NCBI GenBank assembly: GCA_035525365.1
Contig: DATLEK010000115.1
Location: 8,245 to 72,244 of the forward strand
Source: GCA-2861595 sp035525365
GTDB lineage: Bacteria; Actinomycetota; Acidimicrobiia; Acidimicrobiales; GCA-2861595
Direction: 5' to 3'
DNA: 64,000 bases
In this document: positions 16,126 through 25,011 of the stretch, piece after piece
Numbering within the stretch: position 1 is the first letter of the stretch
Layout: each line of letters begins with the position of its first letter
Made by a program: the position numbers and the translations under genes
Notes under the pieces: generated by a model
Told to the model about the DNA's origin: nothing
The model's input: the letters and a program-made list of their open reading frames with translations, nothing else
The model's database searches: none

Positions 16126-17061
16126 GTGCCGGCGGTGAGAGTTGCCGCCATCGACTGCGGCAGCAACTCCACCCGCCTGCTCGTACGTGAGGAGCGCAAC
16201 CCACGGCCACTCACGCGGCGGATGCAGATCACCCGGCTGGGGGAGGGGGTGGACCGGAGTCGCCGCCTCGACGCCGCGGCGATCCAGCGGACCGTCGCCG
16301 TGCTGCGGGAGTACCGCTCGGCGATGGACGATCTGGGCGTCACCTCGTTCCGCGCCACGGCGACGTCCGCCGCACGGGACGCCACCAACCGGGAGGAGTT
16401 CTTCTCCGCCGCCGAAGCTGCTCTCGGCGCGCCCCCGGAGCTGCTGGGTGGAGATGAGGAGGGGCGCCTTTCCTTCCTCGGCGCCACCGCCGAGCTGGAT
16501 CCCGACGATGGACCGTTCCTCGTGGTCGACATCGGTGGCGGCTCCACGGAGTTCGTGGTGGGGACGGGATCGCCTTCGGGAGTCACCTCGATCGACATCG
16601 GGTGCGTGCGCTTGACCGAGAAGTTCCTGCGCTCGGACCCGCCCACGCCCGAGGAGCTGTCACAGGCCATCTCGGTGGTCCGGGCCCACCTCGACGACGT
16701 CAAGCGAGAGTTGCCGGAGGCCAAGGAGGCCCGGCGCCTGGTCGGCCTCGCCGGCACCGTGACGACCATGGCGGCGGTGGAGATCGGGCTCCAGAAATAT
16801 GACCCCGAACGGATCCACCACTTCGTCCTGACCCGGGCGGCGGCCGAGGACGTGTTCCGCACCCTCGCCACCGAGCCCCTTGCGGATCGCATCCACAACC
16901 CAGGCCTGGAGGAGGCGCGCGCCGATGTCATCGTGGGCGGGGCTGCCATCCTCGTGGCCATCATGCGACAGCTGGGTTTCGACGAGTGCCTGGTGTCGGA
17001 GTCCGACATCCTCGACGGCCTGGTCATGTCGCAACTGGGTGCTGACGCGGAGGCGCCCTGA
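16126..17061 (+). CDS. ppx: Exopolyphosphatase/pppGpp phosphatase (Ppx/GppA)
   Basis: The 311-residue protein is of the short actinobacterial Ppx2 type, made of the two ASKHA ATPase-fold lobes only. Visible motifs: AAIDCGSNSTRLLV (phosphate 1), TATSAARDATNREEF, VVDIGGGSTEFVVG (phosphate 2), and GLAGTVTTMAAVE. It would release phosphate from polyphosphate chains or hydrolyse pppGpp. GTG 16126 has GAGG five bases upstream; GTG 16135 is an alternative. Confidence 0.93.
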   Translation: MPAVRVAAIDCGSNSTRLLVREERNPRPLTRRMQITRLGEGVDRSRRLDAAAIQRTVAVLREYRSAMDDLGVTSFRATATSAARDATNREEFFSAAEAALGAPPELLGGDEEGRLSFLGATAELDPDDGPFLVVDIGGGSTEFVVGTGSPSGVTSIDIGCVRLTEKFLRSDPPTPEELSQAISVVRAHLDDVKRELPEAKEARRLVGLAGTVTTMAAVEIGLQKYDPERIHHFVLTRAAAEDVFRTLATEPLADRIHNPGLEEARADVIVGGAAILVAIMRQLGFDECLVSESDILDGLVMSQLGADAEAP

Positions 17062-17075
17062 CCGCGGTCAAGTCG

Positions 17076-18239
17076 GTGGTGGTCGTGTCGTACCGACCCC
17101 ACCGCTGGCTGTCTCCGTGTCTGGAGTCGGTCGCGAACCAGTGCGACGAGCTGATCGTGGTGGACAACGGATCGGCGGGTGGGGCCGTGTCCGCCGTCGC
17201 CGAGCGGCAGGGGGCGCGGGTCGTGGCTCTATCGCGCAATACCGGTTTCCCCGCCGGGGTCAACGCCGGCGTTCGGGCGGCCACCGGCGACGTGGTGGCC
17301 CTGCTCAACGACGACGCCATGGCCGAGGCCGGCTGGCTCGAGTCGGCGGCCGGCGCTCTCGGGGATGCATCGGTCGCCGCAGTGGCGCCCAAGTTGGTGT
17401 TCGCCCTGCCTTTCGCCGAGATCCGCTTTCCTGACGAAGGCCGCCACATCGGCTCCGACTCCCGGCTGCTCGGCCGAGCGATCCGGACAGCGACCATCGA
17501 CGGGACCGACGTGCTTCCCCGCCTCGTCGGCCCCGGGATCCACGCCATGGAGAACGGCATTCTCGACGGTGTGGCCGGCCCCTGGCGGTGGACCGCAGGC
17601 GCGGCGGCGCCGATCTATTTCGCTTTGGAGCCGGGATGGGACCCGGCCCACCTGCTGGTGGACGGCGAGCCCGCCCCGGTGAACGGTGAGGTCCGTCTCG
17701 TCAACAACGCGGGTTCCTATCTGAGCACCGAGGGCCACGCCGGCGACCACGGGTACCTGAGCCCCGACGACGGCAGCTTCGATCATCCGGCTGAGCGCTT
17801 CGGCGCCTGCGGTGCGGCCCTGGTCACGACCCGGGACGTGTTGCGGCGCGTGGGCCCCTTCGCCGGCGGGTTCTTCGCCTACTACGAGGACGTCGACTGG
17901 TGCTGGCGGGCCCGCCTGGCGGGGCTCCGGGTGCTGTATGTGCCGGCGGGAGTGGTGCGCCACGTCGGTGGGGTCAGCACCGGCGGACCGCTGGCCGCCA
18001 CAGTCCGCTCCCTGGCGGCGCGCAACCGCCTGCTGTGCCTGGCCCGAAACGCCCCGCTCGCAGTGGCGGCGGAGCAGGTCCGGCGGACTTTCGCCGGAAA
18101 GCCTCCCCCCGGCCTCCGGCGCCAGGCCATCCCCCGCCTGGCGCGGGAACTGGCGGGAAGGCCGGCGCTCGCCCGCCGGCGCACCCTCGCGCCGGCCGAG
18201 GTCTGGGACCGTTGGGCCGGCGCAGATCAGACATGGTGA
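17076..18239 (+). CDS. Family 2 glycosyltransferase with inserted domain
   Basis: The GT2 core is split. VVVSYRPHRWLSPCLESV, VVDNGSAGG, and LLNDDAMAEAGW (DxD-like NDD) are at the N-terminus, and FGACGAALVTTRDVL...GGFFAYYEDVDWCWRARLAGL (catalytic ED, acceptor helix) is near residue 245-290. Between them are about 110 residues (roughly 120-235) that look like a beta-rich insertion (VAGPWRWTAGAAAPIYFAL...). It belongs to the rhamnosyl/galactofuranosyl-type GT2 group by motif. It starts 14 bases after ppx and marks the start of the polysaccharide region. The start (GTG 17076) has no clear ribosome-binding site. Confidence 0.82.
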   Translation: MVVVSYRPHRWLSPCLESVANQCDELIVVDNGSAGGAVSAVAERQGARVVALSRNTGFPAGVNAGVRAATGDVVALLNDDAMAEAGWLESAAGALGDASVAAVAPKLVFALPFAEIRFPDEGRHIGSDSRLLGRAIRTATIDGTDVLPRLVGPGIHAMENGILDGVAGPWRWTAGAAAPIYFALEPGWDPAHLLVDGEPAPVNGEVRLVNNAGSYLSTEGHAGDHGYLSPDDGSFDHPAERFGACGAALVTTRDVLRRVGPFAGGFFAYYEDVDWCWRARLAGLRVLYVPAGVVRHVGGVSTGGPLAATVRSLAARNRLLCLARNAPLAVAAEQVRRTFAGKPPPGLRRQAIPRLARELAGRPALARRRTLAPAEVWDRWAGADQTW

Positions 18240-18283
18240 AGCGCGCCAGGCGTGCCAGCAGCCGCTCCCGCTGCTCAAGACCG

Positions 18284-18754
18284 CTACCCCTGAGGCAGAG
18301 TCTTCTCGAAGGTGGCCAGGCGTTCGAGCACGGCGTCGAGCTGGTCGACGAGGTCGGCGTGGACATGGCCGTAGGGATCCTCGAGGGAAGCCACGACGGC
18401 CTCCAGCGCCCGGGTGGTCGCATCGGCGAGCTGGCGGACCTGTTGGAGTATCCCCTCGGTCTGACGAGCCACTGCCTTGGCCACCAGGCCGTGCAGCACG
18501 GCGCCCCCGGGCACGCCGGACTCGGTTCCGATGGCGGCACTGTCGAAACTCAGCTCACTCAGCTCCCGCACCCGTGCCTGGAGATGGCCGTGCTCCGGCG
18601 TGGCCCGATGAGCCAGGATCCGCTTGAAGTGGCGGTCCAGGTCCTCCTCCAGACCCTCCGGGTACTCCCCGGCCTGCCGGCGCCGCTCCACCCGCTCCCG
18701 GAGCTGGGCGACCACCTCGTCCATGTCGAGGTCATTGTCCCCGGTCTCCGCCAC
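18284..18754 (-). CDS. Coiled-coil protein of unknown function
   Basis: The 156-residue, mostly helical acidic protein contains DMDEVVAQLRERVERRRQAGEYPEGLEEDLDRHFKRI near the N-terminus and a second long amphipathic helix region to the end (LDAVLERLATFEKTL). I recognise no catalytic motif. GTG 18754 is preferred because TACCAT lies seven bases upstream on this strand (leaderless type); a start at ATG 18814 would overlap the upstream gene by 37 bases. Its place at the edge of glycosyltransferase genes suggests an accessory role in polysaccharide assembly, which is inference only. Confidence 0.6.
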   Translation of the reverse strand: MAETGDNDLDMDEVVAQLRERVERRRQAGEYPEGLEEDLDRHFKRILAHRATPEHGHLQARVRELSELSFDSAAIGTESGVPGGAVLHGLVAKAVARQTEGILQQVRQLADATTRALEAVVASLEDPYGHVHADLVDQLDAVLERLATFEKTLPQG

Positions 18755-18761
18755 AGGGCCG

Positions 18762-18767
18762 ATGGTA
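18762..18767 (-). promoter_or_regulatory. Leaderless-type -10 box before the coiled-coil gene
   Basis: TACCAT on the minus strand lies seven bases before GTG 18754. Confidence 0.45.
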
Positions 18768-18777
18768 CCCGTCGGCC

Positions 18778-20550
18778 TCAACCGGTTGGCGTGGTCGCTG
18801 TAGCGCTGGGACATGGGCGCACCAGGCGGCTGATGAACAGCTGCCGGCGTGGGCTCAGAGGGGGGTCGTAGCTGCGTGTTCGCTCGAGGGCATAGCGGGG
18901 ATCGTCCAGAGGAGATGCGGTCACGACCACGCAGGGGAGACCCGAGGAGTAGATCCAGCTCCACCAGCTGACTGCCGTCAGCACCTCCGCCGGCCGCTGC
19001 CGGGACAACGGGCGGATCGCGTGATGGCCGGTCCATTCGTAGCCGGCGTCGATCAGGTCGGCGGGGACGCCCGAGGCTTCCGCCTGCTCGCCGATATTCC
19101 AGCGGGCCCTGTCGAACGAGATCGATTCGGTGACGCTGACGGCGGTGACGACGGCAAGCAAAGCGAGAAGAGCAAGGGAGCCAGCCGCAACCGAGCGTCG
19201 TCGCAACAAGTCATCGGGCACATGTCTGACAAGGATGGCAACGATGCCGGCGGCGACGGGCCACAGGTAGCGATCGAAGACGTTCGCGCCACGGGCAGCC
19301 GGGGCCAGCGCCGCGGCCAAGGCCAGGAGCGTGAAGATGGCGAGGAGAAGTCGAGCAGCTCCACCCTCCTGCCCGGATATCTGCCGAAGCCCCGAGCGCA
19401 CGTCCTTGAGGCCGTGCCACGCCCACGTCAGCAGTGCAAATACGCCGAGCACGGCGAGCACCTGGAGCGACGGCCACACCCACGGTGGGAAGATGTCGCC
19501 CTTGACGCCGCCGATGACACCGTCGGTGGCGCCACGGCGGGTGAACAGGTTTCCCAGCAGAAGATCTCTTCCTTCGAGCGGGAGTCTCAGCCAGTAGAGG
19601 GTGGAGATGGCGCCGAGCGCAACTGCTCCCCACTGCATGGGCCTGGTGAGCGCCGAGCGGGCGACCAACCATGACAGCGGCGCGAGGAACAAGGCGAGGG
19701 TCGAAATCGCGGCCATGGCGGCCAGGACGTTCGACATTCCTACTCGTCCCGAAGGGGAGTGGGCTTGGTCGGCGAGTCCGAATCGCCAGAGCACCATCGT
19801 GGCCACGGCGACCGATGCGCACAAAATGAGGCCGAGGTCCACAACCATCGTTCTCCGAGCGCGACGAACCACTGCGGACTGCCACACAGCGGCCACGGCC
19901 ACAGCGAGGAGGGCAGGAACGGCTGTCTGCCGGCTGGAAAAAGCGGCCACGCCGGCGGACAACGAGGCTCCGACCAGGAGCGTACGGCCACCACCTCGCC
20001 GATCGAGAGCAGCCAGCCCGAGGGCCAGGCAGGCCATCTGCGCCGCGAACGCTGTCACATCCGTTACGAAGCTCCCGGCCAGCAGGGCGTACCCAGGCAG
20101 AAGGGCGACACAAGCGGTCCCGAGAAGAGCGGGGCGGGCGCTGGAGCGCTGACGGAGAACCAGGAAGCAAGCTCCGAGCCCAATTGCAGCCGCAGCGAGA
20201 CCTGCCAGGTGGAGAGCTGCAACTCCTCCGCCGAACAGCCGGAGGAAGGGTTGTCCCCAGAGGACATGGCCCACCAGGACCATTTGCTCGTCCCCACCAA
20301 GATGGAAGCCCCCCGTGCGGTAGTAGTCGACCGCCGTGGCCATGAAGGTGAAGTCGTCGTTGTGGGGTAGCCCAAAGGTTCGTCCCGCCACTGCCAGAGT
20401 GGCCGGCAGCCCCAGCGCCAGCACCACGAGGCCGGCGAGGAGAGCCCATTCAGCACTACTGATGCCATGGCGTGGTGGCGGTCGATCTTCGTCGCCCCGG
20501 GGGAGACCATTCGGCGGCCGTCGTCCGACAAGCTCCTCCAGGGCCGCCAC
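18778..20550 (-). CDS. Polytopic membrane protein, GT-C/PMT-like
   Basis: The 590-residue protein has about 10-12 membrane helices and an early extracytoplasmic segment AGRTFGLPHNDDFTFMATAVDYYRTGG, where the acidic pair resembles the first loop of GT-C glycosyltransferases of the dolichyl-phosphate-mannose transferase group. The last about 110 residues are soluble (SFDRARWNIGEQAEASGVPADLIDAGYEW...). It may transfer a sugar from a polyprenyl phosphate donor outside the membrane. GTG 20550 is supported by TACCAT six bases upstream. A precise family cannot be fixed by eye. Confidence 0.65.
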   Translation of the reverse strand: MAALEELVGRRPPNGLPRGDEDRPPPRHGISSAEWALLAGLVVLALGLPATLAVAGRTFGLPHNDDFTFMATAVDYYRTGGFHLGGDEQMVLVGHVLWGQPFLRLFGGGVAALHLAGLAAAAIGLGACFLVLRQRSSARPALLGTACVALLPGYALLAGSFVTDVTAFAAQMACLALGLAALDRRGGGRTLLVGASLSAGVAAFSSRQTAVPALLAVAVAAVWQSAVVRRARRTMVVDLGLILCASVAVATMVLWRFGLADQAHSPSGRVGMSNVLAAMAAISTLALFLAPLSWLVARSALTRPMQWGAVALGAISTLYWLRLPLEGRDLLLGNLFTRRGATDGVIGGVKGDIFPPWVWPSLQVLAVLGVFALLTWAWHGLKDVRSGLRQISGQEGGAARLLLAIFTLLALAAALAPAARGANVFDRYLWPVAAGIVAILVRHVPDDLLRRRSVAAGSLALLALLAVVTAVSVTESISFDRARWNIGEQAEASGVPADLIDAGYEWTGHHAIRPLSRQRPAEVLTAVSWWSWIYSSGLPCVVVTASPLDDPRYALERTRSYDPPLSPRRQLFISRLVRPCPSATATTPTG

Positions 20551-20556
20551 CGGATG

Positions 20557-20562
20557 ATGGTA
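20557..20562 (-). promoter_or_regulatory. Leaderless-type -10 box before the GT-C-like gene
   Basis: TACCAT on the minus strand lies six bases before GTG 20550, with no Shine-Dalgarno sequence between. Confidence 0.45.
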
Positions 20563-20611
20563 GGGGCAGGCCGCAGCCTTGGCATTGAATAGAGCGGAGA
20601 AATAGTCAAGA

Positions 20612-22004
20612 CCTGTGGATCAGAATCTTCCGTTGATCACGCGGCGGCTTCCTGATCCTGCTTGCTGGGTCGCTCGATCATCACCCCCTTTTCGAACTTG
20701 ACGCCGGCCCGCACGAGGGCGACGAGGTGAGGTGCGTTGACCGACCGCCACCGTTTCTCGGCCGCCTCGATGAGCTTGAAGGCCATGGCCAGGCCGGCAG
20801 CCCGGGAACCCGGTCCCTTGGTGACTTTGGTCCTCAGTCGCACCGTGGCGAAGGTCGATTCGATTGGATTGGTGGTCTTCAAGTGGATCCAGTGCTCGGC
20901 CGGGAAGTCATAGAAGGCGAGCAGCGGCTCGGCGTCGTCAACGATCTTGGCCACCGCCTTGGGCCACTTCACCGCGAACTCCTCGGCGAAGGCGTCGATC
21001 GCTTTGACTGCATGGCTCCGGTCCTCGCCATCGCGTATCTCGCCCAGCATCCGCTTGGCCGTGGGCTGGACGGACTTGGGCAAGGCGTTGAGGACATTGG
21101 CGACCTTGTGCACCCAGCATCGTTGTTCGGTGGTCCCCGGCCACACCGTGCGAAGCGCCGCCCAGAACCCGAGGGCGCCATCACCCACGGCCACCATCGG
21201 GGCGCTCATCCCGCGTCGCTTGAGGTCTCGCAGCAGATCCGCCCAGCTCTCGGTTGACTCCCGGTGGCCGTCGGTGATGGCCACCAGCTCCTTGGTGCCG
21301 TCGGCCCGCACGCCCACGATGACCAGGGCGCACAGGCGTGCCTCCTCCAGGCGGACGTTGAAGTGGATGCCGTCGGCCCAGATGTAAACGAAGTCACGGT
21401 CATCGAGGCGGCGCTCGGCGAAGGCCCGCTGGTCGGCCTGCCACTGCTTGGTGAGGCGGGTGATGACCGACGGACTCAACCCGGCGGCCGAGCCGAAGAA
21501 CTCCTCGAGAGCGGGGGCGAAGTCGCCCGAGCTCATGCCGTGCAGATACATCAGCGGCAACACCTCGGTCACCTTTGGGCTCTTGCGGCACCACGGCGGC
21601 ACGATCACCGAGACGAAGCGCCGACGTTCACCTGTCAGCCCGTCGACCCCGCGGTCGTTGACCCGGGGCGCCTGGATCTCGATACCGCCGGCCGCTGTGG
21701 TGATGGTGCGCGGCTCAGCGCGGCCGTTGCGGGCCACGAGCCGGTGGCCGTTCTCATCTCGCTCGTCGACGAAGGCGGCGACGTAGGCGTCGACCTCGGC
21801 TTCGAGGGCAACGGCCAGCATCCGGCGCGCTCCCTCACGAACGATTTCATCGAGCCCGTCGGCGAGTTCCGCTCGGGCGTCATCATCAGTCAGTACTCTC
21901 AACATCGGCGTTCCTTCCTTGCCGGCGTTCCACCGCCGGCGCTCTTCTCGATAGGTCAAGAAGGAAGGTACGCCGCGCCCTCGAACGGATGGCCGATCCA
22001 CAGG
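20612..22004 (-). mobile_element. IS256-family insertion sequence
   Basis: The element is about 1.39 kb. It is bounded by inverted 10-bp ends CCTGTGGATC (20612-20621) and GATCCACAGG (21995-22004), with imperfect similarity continuing inward (ATC..TCCGTT on both sides). It contains one full-length transposase gene. No 8- or 9-bp target duplication could be found, so the exact ends may be a few bases off or one flank has been rearranged. Its right end lies 15 bases before a methyltransferase start codon. Confidence 0.85.
20637..21905 (-). CDS. IS256-family transposase
   Basis: The 422-residue DDE transposase appears intact. The first Asp is in YIWADGIHFNVR, the second in MVAVGDGALGFWAAL, and the Glu in TTNPIESTFATVRLRT. 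The family CWVHKVANVLNALPKS motif lies between the second Asp and the Glu. The N-terminal zone (VDAYVAAFVDERDENGHRLVARNGRAEPRTI) is typical for the family. I start it at ATG 21905, which has GGAAGGAA upstream; the frame is open for another 96 bases towards the element end. It is probably active or recently active because no frame damage is visible. Confidence 0.96.
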   Translation of the reverse strand: MLRVLTDDDARAELADGLDEIVREGARRMLAVALEAEVDAYVAAFVDERDENGHRLVARNGRAEPRTITTAAGGIEIQAPRVNDRGVDGLTGERRRFVSVIVPPWCRKSPKVTEVLPLMYLHGMSSGDFAPALEEFFGSAAGLSPSVITRLTKQWQADQRAFAERRLDDRDFVYIWADGIHFNVRLEEARLCALVIVGVRADGTKELVAITDGHRESTESWADLLRDLKRRGMSAPMVAVGDGALGFWAALRTVWPGTTEQRCWVHKVANVLNALPKSVQPTAKRMLGEIRDGEDRSHAVKAIDAFAEEFAVKWPKAVAKIVDDAEPLLAFYDFPAEHWIHLKTTNPIESTFATVRLRTKVTKGPGSRAAGLAMAFKLIEAAEKRWRSVNAPHLVALVRAGVKFEKGVMIERPSKQDQEAAA

Positions 22005-22019
22005 TTCTGGTTATAACTC

Positions 22020-22889
22020 ATGGAGCCCATGACATTCTCCGAGATGACTACAGCCCAGGTGGGTGGAGCTAAGCTCCTTCGAGGCAGGCAGGTGTACCCG
22101 GTGGCTCCGCGCCAGCGTCTCGGCGATCGCCTTGTCACCCGAGCCGGTCGTGCCGTTCCAATGTGGTGCCCTGTGTGCGGGCGGGTGACCCTCGCTGCTC
22201 GTTTCGACGAGAACCTTCGTGACTCCGGCGCCTGTGTAAGCTGCGGGGCAACCAACCGGCAGAGGCAGGTGGCGTGGGCCCTCTTGAAGCTCCTTTCCAA
22301 CGGTCCAGGGGGAAGCCTGAGCAAGCTGTCCACGCTCAAGATCAGGATCTTCCATGCGGAGGCGGCGGGGCCAATTCATCAGGGGCTGGTTGGCAATCCG
22401 GGCTATTGCTGTAGCGAATTCATCGGGTATGACCGTCTCCCGGGCGAGGCGGTTGAAGGGACGAAGCACGAGGATGTTCAGGATCTTTCCTTCGGGGACA
22501 ACTTCTTCGACCTGGTTATCACCACCGACATACTCGAGCACGTGCCGGATCCGTACCGTGCTCACCGTGAGATTTTCCGTGTCTTGAGGGTGGGGGGCTC
22601 TCACTTGTTCACCGTCCCATTTCTCCACGGAGGGGTGCTCGACCAGGAGCGGTGCCGTGTTGGGGCTGACGGGGAGATAACCCATCTTCTCGAGCCCCAG
22701 TACCATCACGATCCACTGCGCGACGGAGGAGCACTCGTCTATCGGCTGTTTGCGATGGAGATGTTGGTGAGGCTCGCACAGATCGGCTTCACGACCACGA
22801 TGTACGACGCACGTTCGCCTCGGCACGGTATCTACGGGAACAATGCCTTTGTGTTCATAGCCCAGAAGCATCATTACCAACCTGACTGA
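22020..22889 (+). CDS. SAM-dependent methyltransferase with N-terminal zinc ribbon
   Basis: In the 289-residue product, CPVCG and CVSCG (about residues 49-76) form a zinc-ribbon knuckle pair. The class I methyltransferase part follows, with a degenerate motif I region and the usual post-motifs DNFFDLVITTDILEHVPDP and REIFRVLRVGGSHLFTVPF. Such proteins occur in polysaccharide clusters as sugar or terminus methylases. The ATG is only 15 bases from the IS256 right end, so the native upstream region has been replaced or removed. TATAAC at 22012-22017 is a possible -10 sequence but lies very close to the start. The true N-terminus is therefore uncertain. Confidence 0.75.
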   Translation: MEPMTFSEMTTAQVGGAKLLRGRQVYPVAPRQRLGDRLVTRAGRAVPMWCPVCGRVTLAARFDENLRDSGACVSCGATNRQRQVAWALLKLLSNGPGGSLSKLSTLKIRIFHAEAAGPIHQGLVGNPGYCCSEFIGYDRLPGEAVEGTKHEDVQDLSFGDNFFDLVITTDILEHVPDPYRAHREIFRVLRVGGSHLFTVPFLHGGVLDQERCRVGADGEITHLLEPQYHHDPLRDGGALVYRLFAMEMLVRLAQIGFTTTMYDARSPRHGIYGNNAFVFIAQKHHYQPD

Positions 22890-22967
22890 AAGGTCCAGAG
22901 GTTTGTCTACCCGTTACAAGTAGGCCTCACTGCCTGGTGGGCCGGTGGTGGTCAGTATCCGTGGCCT

Positions 22968-24836
22968 TCAGGAAGCCGGAAACGATACCCGCACTGCCAG
23001 TACACGGCTGTCCGAACCTTGGCCGATGGCGCTCGGGGACAACGACTGCTGGCAGGAAACGGTGAGCACGTTGGTCCCACGTGGCAGGGGTGCAGACAGC
23101 TCCTTGGCCGTGCCTCCCGCTATCGTTCCTGAAAAGAACAGGTCATGGTTCAGGCGGAATTCACAGAGGTTGGCAGGAATGAACTGAGGCCCCTCGACTC
23201 GGAGCTTCAGCGACTTGGGCATCTTGGTAGCGAAGACCATCGCCCCTTCTCGCCCCACCCACCCGTCGTCGTGCCAGTCAGAGTTGCGCAGCGGCTCCTC
23301 GGCTAGGCGGCGCTCGACTTCCGATCTGCTCTCCCTGGAGAAGCTCGACAACGAGTACTTCTCTAGCACCGCTCTGGACTGGCCGAGCAGAGGTTCAGGC
23401 CAGAGAAGGACAATTGTCGGATCTTCCACCAACTCCGGGTACAGCAGAGCCAGGCGTTTCTGCTCGTAGTACTGCTTCAGATGCGGCGCACGTGCCCACT
23501 GTGCCATGTTCCCCACCACTTGGCATCCACCGATGAAAAGGAGGGACAAGGCTCCCGCCGGCAAGATCCATGAACGCCATCTACTCGCGCCTTCCTCCTC
23601 ATTGGCCTTTCGCATGTGGTCGGCGAGGGCGAAAAGGATTATCCACACCGCGCCGATGATCGAAAACCGAAGATGGAACGCGTACCACTCGGCGGTGATC
23701 CAGCGCCACCCGAACTTCCCGCTGCGACCGGCAAACACCATGGTCACGATGCCGAACGAATAGAAGATGCAGAACACCGGTAGGTACGTCTTGCGGTACA
23801 TCCTCGTCTTCACGAAGAGCCAGAGAGAGAATGCGATGATCAGGGCTCCAATGATTCCCGCGCTGAGCACAACTGTCGAGCTGGTTGTTTCAATCGTGTG
23901 GGAATCGATCAGCCCTGCCCCGATACCTGCCAGATGCGAGAGCAGCAGACCCCACAACTTGGTCAGAGGAAGCGTGAAGGCTCTTGGATTGGAGCTGTCC
24001 GGCGATGCAAGGGCTCGGAGCATAAAGAACGTGTAGACGGCAATGCAAGGAACCAGCACGGCCGCCACCATCACGAACCGGCGCTCGAGCCACGCCGTCC
24101 GCTCCAAGAGGCGGCGGAAAAAATACATGGACAGAAGGCCCAGGACGAGCCCTGCGAAGTAGGCCCCGCTCAACATGAAGTAAACCGGGATGAGCACAAG
24201 AGCGCGGGTGAGCGGTCGCCGAAGGAAGCTGGAGGCGCTGTCGCCTTCGACCAGATCCCGCTGTACGAGCCATGCGATGGCCAGCCCGACGGCGGTGCTA
24301 CACACGAACTGTGTCGACATGAGCAACATTGGCGGCGCTACGAGGCTGAAGGCGAGCAACCCAATCGGAATGAACACGATGAGCCGCACTGAGGGACGAA
24401 ATTGTGAAAACACCCGGGCGGACTCAGCGTGGAGAATGGCGGCCGTCGCCGCAAAGGCGAGGATGAACATCAAGGGGTCCATCCGCATGTCGAGCCCGAA
24501 GAGCTTGGCGTTGACGAAGAGCATGAGGCGATAGCCCAGAAGGAAATGCTCGCCGGCGAAGGGCGCTTTCACGACATCCGCGAAGGTGCCCCCGGAATCA
24601 AGTGCATCGCCGATGTACGGGACATGGATGAAGCCATCGAGAATGATGACATCGACGAAGCCCTTCTGCACATACCAGAGACAGAACGCCGCGGCAGGTA
24701 CGGCCACCACGAGGTACGGCAACCAGCGCGAAAATTGGGGGCGCCACTGGTGCCCACGACTGGACGGGAGACTTCTCGTCTCCTCCGCAGCAAGCCGGCT
24801 GGCCTCCTCTGGTTCCTTCACGACCACTCCGCTCAT
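22968..24836 (-). CDS. Large polytopic membrane protein of the polysaccharide region
   Basis: The 622-residue product has a charged N-terminus, then about 11-12 membrane helices to residue 440. A soluble C-terminal region of about 170 residues follows (LKQYYEQKRLALLYPELV..., ending in a beta-rich stretch). An extracytoplasmic loop early in the protein (IILDGFIHVPYIGDALDSGG) has the position, though not the clear sequence, of a GT-C acidic loop. It is convergent with the methyltransferase at 22020-22889. GC content is somewhat lower than its neighbours judging by codon choice, which may indicate recent acquisition. Function unknown; glycosyltransferase or polymerase are possibilities. Confidence 0.6.
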   Translation of the reverse strand: MSGVVVKEPEEASRLAAEETRSLPSSRGHQWRPQFSRWLPYLVVAVPAAAFCLWYVQKGFVDVIILDGFIHVPYIGDALDSGGTFADVVKAPFAGEHFLLGYRLMLFVNAKLFGLDMRMDPLMFILAFAATAAILHAESARVFSQFRPSVRLIVFIPIGLLAFSLVAPPMLLMSTQFVCSTAVGLAIAWLVQRDLVEGDSASSFLRRPLTRALVLIPVYFMLSGAYFAGLVLGLLSMYFFRRLLERTAWLERRFVMVAAVLVPCIAVYTFFMLRALASPDSSNPRAFTLPLTKLWGLLLSHLAGIGAGLIDSHTIETTSSTVVLSAGIIGALIIAFSLWLFVKTRMYRKTYLPVFCIFYSFGIVTMVFAGRSGKFGWRWITAEWYAFHLRFSIIGAVWIILFALADHMRKANEEEGASRWRSWILPAGALSLLFIGGCQVVGNMAQWARAPHLKQYYEQKRLALLYPELVEDPTIVLLWPEPLLGQSRAVLEKYSLSSFSRESRSEVERRLAEEPLRNSDWHDDGWVGREGAMVFATKMPKSLKLRVEGPQFIPANLCEFRLNHDLFFSGTIAGGTAKELSAPLPRGTNVLTVSCQQSLSPSAIGQGSDSRVLAVRVSFPAS

Positions 24837-25011
24837 GGGCAAAGAGTATGGCGGATTCGGTGTCGTAGCAGGGACATCTGCCAGTAGTCGACGTTTACAG
24901 TGTGTCGATGATGATGGGGTTGTCAGCTGTTCAGTTGCCCGGGTCGTAAGACTGACCGCTCGCTACGACGGGCTGCCGACCGTCCGTGGCGGGTGCAGAG
25001 TTCGGTGCCCG

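Noticed and set aside
20600..22016. 8-9-bp target duplication around the IS256 element
   Set aside because: Flanks AGTCAAGA and TTCTGGTT do not match, and shifting the ends by a few bases does not produce a match.
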